Source: Orientallactaga sibirica (Eukaryota; Chordata; Mammalia; Rodentia; Dipodidae). From it: a stretch of 64,000 nucleotides of DNA. Below are positions 36,301 to 48,100 of the stretch, in pieces. Within the stretch, counting starts at the first letter, position 1, and every line of letters starts with the position of its first letter. The notes under the pieces are model-generated. The model was not told where the DNA came from, made no database searches, and was given only the letters and a program-made list of their open reading frames with translations. The DNA lies in the NCBI GenBank assembly GCA_036365145.1, contig JAEOAD010000052.1, positions 11,407,501-11,471,500 of the forward strand, read 5' to 3'. Both the position numbers and the translations under genes were made by a program.

Positions 36301-39077
36301 GGCATGAACCTGAAAAAAAGGCGCAAGGGCTGGAAAGATGGCTTAGCAGTTAAGGCGCCTGCCTGCCAAGCCTAAGAACACCCGTTCAATTCTCCAGGTC
36401 CCGCGTTTAGCCAGATGCCAAGTGACACAAGGGCGCAATGCTGCACTTAACCACAAGGGGGCGCACACGTCTGGAGTTTGTTTACAGTGGCTGAGAGACC
36501 CTGGCGTGCCATTTTCTATCTGTCTCTTTCTCTCTCTCTGACTCCAAAAAACAAACAAACAAACAAACAAACAAACAAACAAACAAACAAACAGGTGGGG
36601 GACCTAAGAGCAACCTCACATCAAAACCCTGGACTAGGCCTGCTCTCAACCCTCCTCCACCCAGAAGCTCCCCTCTCTCTCTCTTCTAATCGTGTTCCCA
36701 TTTTTGAAACTGTGTCTCCGTCGACCCTCTCAGTGGTAGGCAGGGCAAGGAACAAATGGAAGGTCACGGGACAGATGCAGCGATGGTGCCTTGGCGAGGT
36801 GGAATCTATTCTTGTGGTTTCACCTTACTCCATCAACCCTCTCAGATTACAAGGACAGAGGCTCAGAGATCAGTCAGGTCATAAACATGGAGTTGGCTAG
36901 CCACCACCACCACCACTCCTCCTGGCTTGGAGGCCTGAGGAAGTGGGGCATATGCCGTGGGTACAGGGCACTCACTCAAGCAGGCAGTAACCCTTGGTTC
37001 TTGCAACTGATCCCCGATGGTGACCTCAGCCACATTCCATGTGCCCAGGGGCAGCCTCACCTTGGCCAGCCGAGCTCTCTTGATGAGGTCATTGAGCTTG
37101 CGCAGGGCGGCGTTCCTGGGTAGACTCTGGATGTCCCTGAACAGATCCTGCTCTTCAGCTTCAAAGAGTTTCCGATTGTCAGGGATGAGGAGGGGGTGGG
37201 ACCAGAAGGAGCCGATGTATACCCGGATCACCTCTGGTGTGTTCACGATCTTCCCCAGGGACCACATGAGGGCCCCGTACACCCGCATCAGCTGCTGGGT
37301 CTCGATCTGGTCGGCCTTGTTCAGCACCACCCGCATCTTGTCCTCGTGGTTCTTGAGGGCCTTGATGACCTCTGAGAACTCATCGGAGATGTCCAGCTTG
37401 TGGGCATCGAAAAGCAGGATGATGCGGTCCACGCGCTCAGCGAACCACTCGAGGACGGCCGCGAAGTCGTACCCTGTGGCAGAGGGACAGTCAGTGGGGA
37501 GGACTTTGGGATATGGGACTAGGGAGAGGAGTGTGGTGCCTTAGAAACAAGGTCTTGGAAATCAGATCTGAGTTTGGTTCCTGACTTCTCTCTACTTGTT
37601 TGGCCCTTGGTGTGTATGCGGGTCTGTTGTATGTTTTTCTTGTGAGTATTAAACCCAGGGTCTAATGTATGCTATTCCAAGTGTCTTACCAGTGAGCTAC
37701 AGTCCCAGCCCTCTTTAGTATTTTGTCACCTAAAACAAAACAAAACAAAACAAACAAGGGGCTGGAGAGATGGCTTAGCTGTTAAGGCCTTTGCCTGTAA
37801 AGCCTAAGGACCCAGGTTTGATTCCCCAGGACCCACGTAAGCCAGATGCACAAGGTAGTATCTGCATCTGGAGTTCATTTGCAGTGGCTGGAGACCCTGG
37901 TGTGCCCATTCTTTCTGTCTGTTTCTCTCTCTCTGACTTTCTCAGATAGATAAGTAAAGAAATAAATCCATACGTAAAACAACAACAAAAAACAAACAAA
38001 ACAAGAGTATTGGGCTCAAAAGATGGATCAACAGTTAAGATGCTTGCCGGCAAAGCCTGATGCCCCAGGTTCCATTCCCCAGTACCCATGTAAAGCCAGA
38101 TGCACAAAGTAGCACATGCATCTGGAGTTCATCTGCAGTGGCTAGAGGCCTTGGCATGCCCATTCATTCCTCACCTCTCTTCTCTGACTCTCTCTGCTTG
38201 CAAATAAATAAATAAACATAATATTTTTTAAATGAGTATTATGAGGTGGGGAAATGGCTCAGTGAGTGAAGTGCTTGCCCCACAAGCATGAAGACCAGAG
38301 TTTGGGTCTCCAGCATCCACATCCAATCTGGGCCTGACAGTTTATGCCTGTGATGCCAGTGCTGGGAAGGTGGCACAGCCAGGATCCTTAGGGCTTGCTG
38401 GCTAGCTAGTCTAGCCAAACTGGAGAGCTGTATGTTCAGTGTGAGATACTGCCTTAAAAAAACAAGGTGGAGGGCTGGAGAGATGGCTTAGCAGTTAAGG
38501 CACCTGCCTCCTAAGCCTAAGAACACTGGTTCCAATCTCCAGCGGTTCCAATCTCCAGGTCCCACATTTAGCCAGATGCAAAGTGACGCATGGGCGCAAT
38601 GCTGCACTTGCCCACAAGGGAGCGCACACATCTGGATTTCATTCTCAGCAGCTGAGAGACTGCTGGCGTGCCCATTCTCTGTCTCCCTCTCCTTCTCTGT
38701 CTGTCTCTCTCTGTGTCTCTCTCCAAAAATAAAAAAATAAAAAATAAAAAACAAGGTGGAGAGTGACTGAAGAAGATACCCAGTGTTGATCTCTGGTCTA
38801 CACATGCACACAACACATGCACATACACCTGCACATCCATGTACACCCATATACATACACATATGTACACCACACACATGTGTATGTGAAAAATGGGCAT
38901 TAGGAAGTGTGTAGTTAATAGAATGATGGGGATTAAATACACTTAGAAGATGCTCAGCCACTGCAAGACATTATTATAAATATTACTAGTCCATAAAGCA
39001 AGGTACTGTCCAGTTCTTCCTTTTACATACTGAAGTTAGTGCCAGGGGGTCCTTCTAGAAAAGGAACTTTGGACCCT

Positions 39078-39176
<99 letters not shown>

Positions 39177-42100
39177 CGAGAGAGAGCATGCCAGTAGCCT
39201 CTCAGATGCTGTGAACGAACTCCAGATGCATGCGTCCCCTTGTGGGCAAGTGCAGCATTGCACCCTTGCGTTACTTGTGTCTGGCCAAACGTGGGACCTG
39301 TAGATGGAACGAACAGGTATTCTTAGGCTTGGCAGGCAGGCACCTTAACTACCAAGCCATCTCTCCAGCCCTCGACACTAAGTTTTTGTTTTGAGATAAG
39401 GTCTTGTTATGTAGCCCAGGCTGGTCTTACATTCAAAATCCTCCCGCCTCAGTCTTCCAAGTGCTGGGAATAAGGATGTGCACTACTGTGCCCACCTCGG
39501 GCACCAACGATGAATAAAGCCTCAGACACTCTTCACAAAGCCAACAAGCAGCATAAGAGAAACTGGAAGTCCTGATGAGGGTCCAGACCAGACCCGTCTA
39601 GTTTGTAAAGTCAGAGTTCCTGTGATAAGGCAAACTACTTGTTCTCCTGCAGATGTCCAAACTTCCTTCCTTCCTCACTCTGGCTGTAGTCCAGAGTTAC
39701 CAAGTGCTGATCTGTAAGGGGGTTCTGTCCAAGGACCTCTGGAAGCCACACCTTGGCTATCTAGCATTGCTTCAAGTCTGGCTGGTCCTGGAAGCCCTGG
39801 AACACCCATTCTGCTGGACACTAAGCAGCTATGGATTAGGGAGAGGGTTGTTGGGACAGGAGGTGTTTCTCCATTGGGGGCTTGACTGCTGGCTGATGGG
39901 ACTCGATCAGTGCACTCAGCCCTTGACGGATTCATAATATGGCGGCATTATTGGGAGATAGTGGAAAACTAGGGGGCGGTGCCTAGTCGAAGGAAGTGAG
40001 CCACTGGGACGGGCATACCTGGGACAGATAGATCTTTTCTAATCCCTTCCTTTCTCTCTCTCTCCTGCTCTTTGGCTCATCAAAAGGTGAGCAACTCTGC
40101 TCCACCATGATGTTCTGTCTTACCCTAGTCCAGAGATAATGGAGCCACGGATTGAAACTTCAAAAACCATGAGACAAAAAAAAAAAAAAAAAATCTTTTC
40201 TCCTTTCAAATTGTCTTAGGTAGTTGTCACAGTGATGAGTCCCCTCACACCAAGGACGAGGCTGTTCAATTGTATATTCACAGACACAGACCTGGAGGAG
40301 ATCTTATCTCTCCGTCCCGCCAGTCATCTTCCAGACAGGGGGCAGTGCCTGAGGAGAAGCTCAAAGAGGTCCAGTAACTTGCTCAAGGGCCCACAGCACC
40401 TGGAGGGAGAGGAGGGACTAGACTTTTCCAATGAGCCTTCACAGGACTCCCAGGCCCTTTCCGGCCCCTCTCCCATGACACAGCTCTGGCATCTGGGTAG
40501 GAGTCCTTCCTTGGACTTCTGGTCTGAACAACGATCCTAGTTTCCAATAGCACAAAGGTGACATGGGAATATACCCTGGAGACCCAAAGCCCATAGAATT
40601 TACTGACAGAAAGCCATTGGGAACGGGTCACCAGTTCCTGCTGTGCTTCGGAAGGTGAGGCCAGAATCCAGGCAAGGGCACTCAGCAGCCATCTGCTGGC
40701 TGAACCATTTTTCACAAGCTGACTATACTCGGAGTCCCTGGAGGGCTTATGAAAACCCAGGAAACGAATCCTGCCCACGCCAAGTTTCTGATCCAGGGGG
40801 TCTAGATAGGCATTTCTGTGTGTGTGTGTGTGTGTGTACGCACACGTGTGTTCATGTGCATAAGTGTGGGTGCACCCACACCACAAGGCACATGTAGAGG
40901 TCAGAGAACAACTCTGGTTGATCCTTGCCGCCCACCATATTTGAGGCAGGGCCTCTCACTGTTCACCGTTTTCACACTACATTAGTCACCAGGCCAGCTG
41001 GCCCATGAGCTCCTGGGAAATCCTCCCGTCTCTGCCTCCCTTCTCGACCTAGACAGGCTGGGATTGCAGATGCCGGTGCTCCGGTGTCCTGTTTCTCTGT
41101 GGGTTCTGGGGATCTGAACTCAGGTACTGATGCATGTGGAGTAAGTACTTTACCCCATAAGCCATCTTGCCAAGCCCTGCTAACCTACTTCCAGTAGATG
41201 CTGCTGCTGCTGGTCATAGACCACACTTGCATGAGCACCGGTCCACAACCACAGTGACGGCTGATGCTCAGCACCAGTGCATTCGCTAGGTACCTATCAC
41301 GCCCAGTGCTTCATAATCATGAACTCATTCTTCCTCAAGAGCACCCTGTGAGGCTGAAAGTAATATTAGTGCCAGTTTTTAAATTTTTTACACATTATTT
41401 GAGAGAGAAAGAGAGAAAGAAAGAGGGAATGGGTGCCACAGGGCCTCTAGCCACTACAAACGAACTCCACATGCATTGTGCCACCTTGTGCATCTGACTT
41501 ACGAGGGTACTGGGGAATTGAACCAGGGTCCTTAGGCAAGCGCCTTAACCACTAAGCCATCTCTCCTATGATGTCATGGGACAAGGTCTCCTATTCACTT
41601 TCTACTCCTGCACATTCTGCAAGCTCAGGCAAGCGCTGTCAGATGACGGTGGTGCTGCCAGGAGCCTCCTCTGGGTGTGTGGCTGCGAAGACCAGGAGAC
41701 AGAAGCAAAGAGTCTGCAGGTTCCTGTCACACTCCCTCTCAACCCCTGGCTGCTCCACAGTCCAGGCATCCTTGGATATAGACTGGGGGCAAGGGGGCTT
41801 CCTTTTGAAAGTAATCAGCTAGGGTCACAGGCCCAAAAGAACACGGATGCAGCCCGGGCCTGGAGAGCCTAGAAATCCAGTCTGATCCAGTCTGATCAAG
41901 ATGGCCGGCAAGAGCAGCTTGCAGATTCCTCCTCCTTTCCCGACTTGGCCGCCAGCTCCAGCCCTTTCTGAGTCTGGGCCACCAACCAATCAAGGTCTTT
42001 CATATGCACATGAACTTGACAATGAGGCTCATCCCCATCAGCTGCCTAATCATAAACAGTCCTGTTCCCAGTTGCCCTGTGGAGTTTCCGGTTTCCTCCT

Positions 42101-45100
42101 TTTCCCTCTAGGGACTCCTCCCAGTTGGGGGCAGGGAGACCCTTCCTAACTTGGGAGCTTTGTTGCTTTCTTTTTCTACTCTCATAATGTGCCCTCCTTG
42201 GGTCTTTTCCCCAATTCTTTGCTAATTGTAGACAAGAACTAGAGACTTGAGAGCCACTGGCTTGGGGAGTCCTAAGCCCACCCAGAGCCCAGAGCTCTCA
42301 GCCCCACAACACCTCTGGGTATGTGTCTGGGGAGAAAGCATTTGTTTTCTACGTGGCTTTGGGCAAGTCTGAGCTATAAGATGAGGACAGATGACTGGCT
42401 GAGGGCTCCGCAATTAAGTCATGGCAGCCACACCTGACAGTGGGAGGAGAGGAGAGGAGAGGGGCCAGCGGGAGGCGGCCCTGCTGTCAGGATGCCCCCT
42501 TCTCCAGCTTGATCGCAGGAATGGCTTTGAGACCACAGTACATTTTCTGGAGCACCTCCCACGGCCCATAGTCCCGGAGTCAAGGACCAGAGAGGGCGGG
42601 GAGACAGGACACAGACATGGCTCTTCCCAGAATTCCTGCTGTTCACCTGCTGGCACCCAGGGATCTGTTGGGCAGGCTCCAGGCTGGAGCTGGGCAGCCT
42701 ACAGGGAGCTGTGGCTCCTACCTCCAAGCTACCGAGGCTGGGAAGAGAGCATTTCTGAGTAATATCAGGAAGGAGAAAAATCAATGAGACAAACCCAATA
42801 AGCAGAGCCACCCTTTAATCACCCAGCGCTTCCCTCCCCGGCTGAACTGCAGTACAAGGCAGCAACAACGAAGCGGCATTGTGTTTTGTGCTTAGAATTT
42901 TCAGTGGCTTAGCTAACCTCCTTGGCTCCTCATGCCACCGTTTGCCAGAAGGTGAACAGAACAAGCACATCTTACAGAGTGGGGAGTGGTGATGCGGAGA
43001 GGTTAAAGGCTTGCTCAAGCTCACGCAGCCAGGCCACGTGGTGGCAACTATACAGGCCCAGCACCCAGGTCCATATTCTCTTCTTAGCTAGTAGTGTTGG
43101 GTGAGCTTGGAACTCAGAGGTCCGAGTCTCAAGACACACACTTACTTGTGGTGGGCACAGAACCAATCCCCTTGACCTCCTGGAAGTCTCAGTCAAGTCC
43201 TACAGACATTTTGGCAAACGAGAAACACAAAGGCATGCAGCTTCAAGACAGGGAAGGGTTTGACTGACAACGGGTCCCAATGCCACATGGGATACCTACT
43301 GGGAGCAGCCACCCAGGGTGGTCCATAGAGCCATCGCAGGCCCTCAGAAGACCGGGCTGTCATTTCAGCTGTGCCCCTGCCTTGGGCCTTGGAAGGAATT
43401 TCAGGTTGTGAAGTTCGTTAGGGAAGAGGAGTGCAAAGCCCGAGGGTGGCTTTTCAAGGGAAGGGAGGACAGGGATTTCTAGCTGAGATGCAGTCGGGAA
43501 ATGTGCTTTCCAAGTGAGAGGACACGAAGGTTTCCGGAGTCCTCTGTTGGATGCTGCATCCTTGCTGTTTCCCAGTAATGAGCCGGGCTGGGCACATCCT
43601 GTCACTTCCAGGAACTCCTCCCTGCCCGCCTCTCCTGCCCACTCCAGTGCATTTCACCCACAGACAAGTTTTGGCCTGGGACCTCCTGGAATTGGCTTCC
43701 CTGGTGACTCTTCTGGTTTCCCACACAAGATGCACCCTGCCCCGGAACATTCTGAGCAGGGACCACAATCTGCTGGGTCCCAGCCTGGGGAGTTTCCTTT
43801 TCCGGATGGGAAGGGGGTCAGTGCCTCTGTGCTGACTTGATCTCTACGCCAACCCCTTTGTTGAGGCACAGCGAGGAGACTTTGGGCTGATCTCAGGCTC
43901 TGCAGACTCAGCCAGAGTCTGTACCCAAGACCTGGTCTGCGGGCCTTTCCACAGGGGCCCAGCCTGCCCAGGCTTGTGGAGAAAGGGGAGAAGGGCCCAA
44001 AATACGCTTCGGTGGTTAAACCCAAAGGTCTTCTATGAGGCCTGAGCAAGGAGCCAAGACCAAGAGAGTTCAATTGTATGCACAAGCTTGTGTGAGTGGG
44101 TGTGGGAGGTGTGTATGCATGCGTGAGAGGCAGGAGGTGGGTACATGTGGGAGTGATGGGGTCTGTGTGTGTAGGTTCAAAATGGAACTCTGGGTGTACC
44201 GCTCTGAGGAACGACTGTGGGACTGTGGACACGGCAGGGCTCCTCATTCCCCCCTTCCCGCCACTTGGATCACTGGAGTGTGTTCTTATGTCGGCCCCAT
44301 TCTGGTCTCCTCAGGTCAGTATTGGCCCAGGCTGGTAAGGCCGTAGCTCCACCCCCAACTTGGTGGTCTCACAGGCTGTTTTTGCCAGCCACAGCATCAG
44401 TCTGGACTCAGGAGGACAACACCTGGACCTGCATAGCCAGCCATTCAGTCATTGCTTTGCTCAGGCAGAGAACTAATGGCCAATATGCATGGGGCAGACA
44501 AAGGCAGATGGAGGAAGAGGGAAAAGAATGGAATGCCCTAAGAACTGAGGAAGGGAGGAGTCCCTAGAGAACAAGACAAGCCACAAGGACAGCAGGGGAT
44601 GAATCACTGATCTGTCAGGTCACCCATTACAGGAACTGTGAATGCAGTTTCTCAAGTCCCCTCCTGTCTTGGCTGCCTCCTTCCATGCAGGGTGGGGCTT
44701 CCCTGCTCAAAGGCTCCCTGCTGCCCTCACTGCCCTGAAGGGCTGCTTGAGGCTCACTTGGCCTAGAGCAGGCTGTTGTCAAGAGGGCCTCTCTGGTGAC
44801 CTTCTCTTCTCTGTCTGCTCTCACACAGCCACAGGGTAGCTACAAGGAGCCCAACCTGCTCATCCCACCCTCACTCAGAAGAGAACAAGCTGGGCGCTCA
44901 CAGTCCAGGTCTGGCCCTGGAAACTGTCCCCTACGTACCTCAAGGATCCATCCATAGCCATGGGCCAGACACCTGCCTGTTACCTGTGACTTTTCTCTCA
45001 GGGCCTGGGGATAAGCGAGGGCTGGTCTGAGCGTGCCACGCCCTTGGTTCAGAAGTGGTTCCTGGGTCCCTGCTACGGTGGCGAGGTGGGCAGGAAGGAG

Positions 45101-48100
45101 AGAGGTGTGCTTACTGAGGGTACATCATGTAGCACCCAGGACTGAGGCATCCATCGCAGGGTGGGAGATACCACTCGAGGTCAACTTAGGAGAGAGCCCC
45201 AGCCCCTTCCCAGAGCAAACTGCCAGTCAAAAGTGATTGACTTTCGAGGGCCGATCTGCCTCCAGCCCTTGCTCCCGGCACTGTATTTCGTGTCAGAGAT
45301 ACAGGGCATGGCACAGAAAGGGTAGGGTAGCTGGGTATTGTGGCCAGTGCCTGTGGTCCCAGCACTAGGGAGAAAGGGGCAGGAAGATCAGGAATTCAAG
45401 GCCAGTCTCAGCTACCTAGAGAGTTCTAGGCCAATCTGGGTTATATGAGATCTTGTCTCAAAAAAGGCCAAAGCCAGAAATGGTAGAGGGCTACCGAGGG
45501 GCACAGAGAAAATATGACAGGAGAAGCTGGGGTCGGGGGTGCCGTGGAGCAGCGGGTTTTAGTTTCCATAGCACCAGGCTGGCATGTTGGAACTACGAGT
45601 AAACAACGGTGATGATGCCACATGGTGGTGGTAAAGGCAGTAGTGGTGGCGACAGAGGTGATGACGATGGCACCCCTAACGCCCCAGGCCTACGGGATGG
45701 TGGCTAGATGCCAGGCAGAACCACTTTCGGCAGTATTATTCTTTTTCTTAAAATTAATTTTGATTTTATTGCTTTATTTGAGAGAGAAAGAGAGAGAGAA
45801 AGAAGCAGAGAAAGAGAGGCAGATAGAGAGAGAATGGGCACACCAGGGCCTCAGACCCATGCCCACCTTGGGCATCTCTGCCAGTGTTCTTTAACCTCAG
45901 CAACCCTGCAAGACTGGTTTCCCTGACGTTAAGGAACCCTGCCCAAGGTCACTTTGCTTAGGAAGGACAGAACTGTCAGCTCCAGCTCCTGTCCACCAGG
46001 CTCGTGATCTCCTTAAGAAACTATCCATATTTATCTGGAGGGAAGTTGCCCAAGTGTGCTCACTCCTACACCTGGGTCCCTCCTGTGGGCCCGAGTGTGC
46101 AGTGAGCCTCTGCCCTCTGCCGCGGCTCTCCCTCCGGCCAGCTGGAGGAAGCTCTGTGCATGCTCGCGCCTCCCTCATAGCAGAACTGCAAGCCCTGGGC
46201 AGGGCAGGCACTGCAGGAACGCGAGAAGCCAGAAAACACGCCTCTTAGAGGACAAACTCATGCCATGAGCAAGGCGGCCCTGATGTGCCACTTTACCAAT
46301 GAAAACACGAAGCCCGGCTGGTTCCTGAGCTCCACCAGACCCAAACTCCTCGGCTGGCCTCTGCCTAGGACTGCCCCAGGTAAAGCAGCCTCCCAGGGCA
46401 TAAGAGTACCCACCTGCCATGAGACTTTAAGCTCTCTTCTGACACAGAAAAGCAAATATCCTTGACGGACCCTATCAGAACGCTGGTTACCAGGCGGCCC
46501 AGAGCCTCCACCCGGCCCAGGGGCTGCTTACCTCGGCTGATCCTCTGCTTCTCACCGGACAGGATTCCCGGCGTGTCAATCACACTGATGCTCTCCAGCA
46601 CGGCGTTGGGCAGCTGGGCACACATGAACCTGCGGAGATGGCAAGGGGACAGATGCAGTGGGCTGTGAGGGCAATTTCCCCGGTCCCTAGCCTGGCCCTC
46701 CCTTGTGCTAGAGGGTCACCAGTGTGGACGTGTTGGGAACCCCGGTTCTCTTGTCACCTGCCGTGTCCTTTCCCAGGGTGCTTTGCACTCAAGTGACTTT
46801 GGTAGAAGGCTGGCAGGCCAGTGTGGCTACTGCCCACCCGTGAGCACAGCCCTGGCCGGATGCTTGTTGCGGTAGTTTGAATGTAAGTCTCCTATAGCCT
46901 CAGGTATTTTTAATCATTATTAAGATGAACCTTCCCTGCTTATGTCTCCAGCAGCCTGCTGGAGGAGGCATGTCACTGGGGGGCAGATCTTATCCCAGCC
47001 CAAAGGGCCACAGAAGAGAGAGTGTGAGCCCGGGGGGGGGGGTGGGTTTGTGTTTGCTGGTGTTGGCGTGTGCTTTCTTGTGGTGCTGGCTGCGTGGTGA
47101 TTTCTCTCCCCCTGGATGTATGGAATTAAGCAGCTGCTTCTGTCATTGATGGAACTTCCCCTGGATCTGTAAGCTTGAAATAAATCCCTTCCTCCCATAA
47201 ACCGTGTCTTGTTTGGATGTTTACCCAGCAATGTAGAGCTGACTATGACGCTGTGGTCCAAGCTCTTAGGAGTCCTTGGTCACCTGCCTTCTGCCCGAGT
47301 GACTTTACTTAGTGTAGTCTGTTCCCAAGGGCCAATCAAAAGAGCCTCCTTCTCTGCACAGGGGCAGGAGGAACCTCGAGGTACCCACACAAAGGCTGGT
47401 TGAGAAGAGCCCCCTTCTAACTTGATCTTAGAGGTAGTTTCTGTGCCTCCCACGTGTGTCTTCATCTGTAAGCCCTGTTTTTCAGTGCAAGACAGTATAC
47501 AGTGCCACCGAGCAGAGAGCCACGAGCCTGCACGCGCCCACAGAGGGCCTGGAGACCTGCTCTTTGATATTTCCTGAGTAACTTCAGGTAGCCAGGGCTC
47601 ATGCTGGGAGCCCCTGCTGTTGGGAACCCTGAGATGCTTTGATTTCCACCCCTGCTCCTAAAGCACAGCAGAGACAGGCAATTCGGGGTGCAATGAGGTT
47701 GGCACCCTGAAGTCAGTCAATAGTTCAAACTGACCCAGGCACAGAGATGGCTTCCAAGGAGGTGGCACTGGGGGCTGGCCAGCAGAACATGTCTGGGCAC
47801 TTAAAAGGTGCTCAGTCACATCCACAGAGCTAACAGGAATTTATGGTCAGCACTAGATGACAGTGAGGGGGTCTTATGCTGAGCCCCTTTCTTTCATTCC
47901 TCCTTGCTTATATTTTTCATCATGTTATGCCCGAGTCAAGTGCCAGCTTTTTGGCAATCGTCTCTGAGTGCTGCTCTGCTCTGCTGGTGTGTGCTAAGAC
48001 TGGACCCAGCTTCATTTCCTCTGTTGAGCTGACCCATGCCACTGTAGGCCCAGAATCCGAAATAAAACATGCATTCCAGGCTGGAGAGGTAGCTTAGAGG

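Larger units (their letters stand above)
36310..37060 (-). other. EHD3 intron 4 (751 bp)
   Basis: This is the shortest intron, phase 0. About one third of it is a DIP-like SINE (36327-36592) ending in an (AAAC)n tail, antisense to the gene and abutting the splice acceptor. The remainder, 36600-37055, is unique-looking DNA with a small (CCA)n run at 36901-36915. Confidence 0.92.
37474..46531 (-). other. EHD3 intron 3 (about 9.1 kb)
   Basis: GT-AG intron, phase 1. The exon 4 side is packed with SINEs between 37600 and 39510, including a DIP nested in a B4. A B4 lies at 40819-41180, MIR relics at 40310-41390 and 42925-43035, and an old B1 at 45318-45475. The stretch 43040-45310 shows no repeat or exon that I recognise. 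Confidence 0.9.

Noticed and set aside
43654..44247. 197-codon minus-strand frame in intron 3
   Set aside because: No recognisable domain, Pro/Leu/His-rich low-complexity, and no splice context tying it to EHD3.
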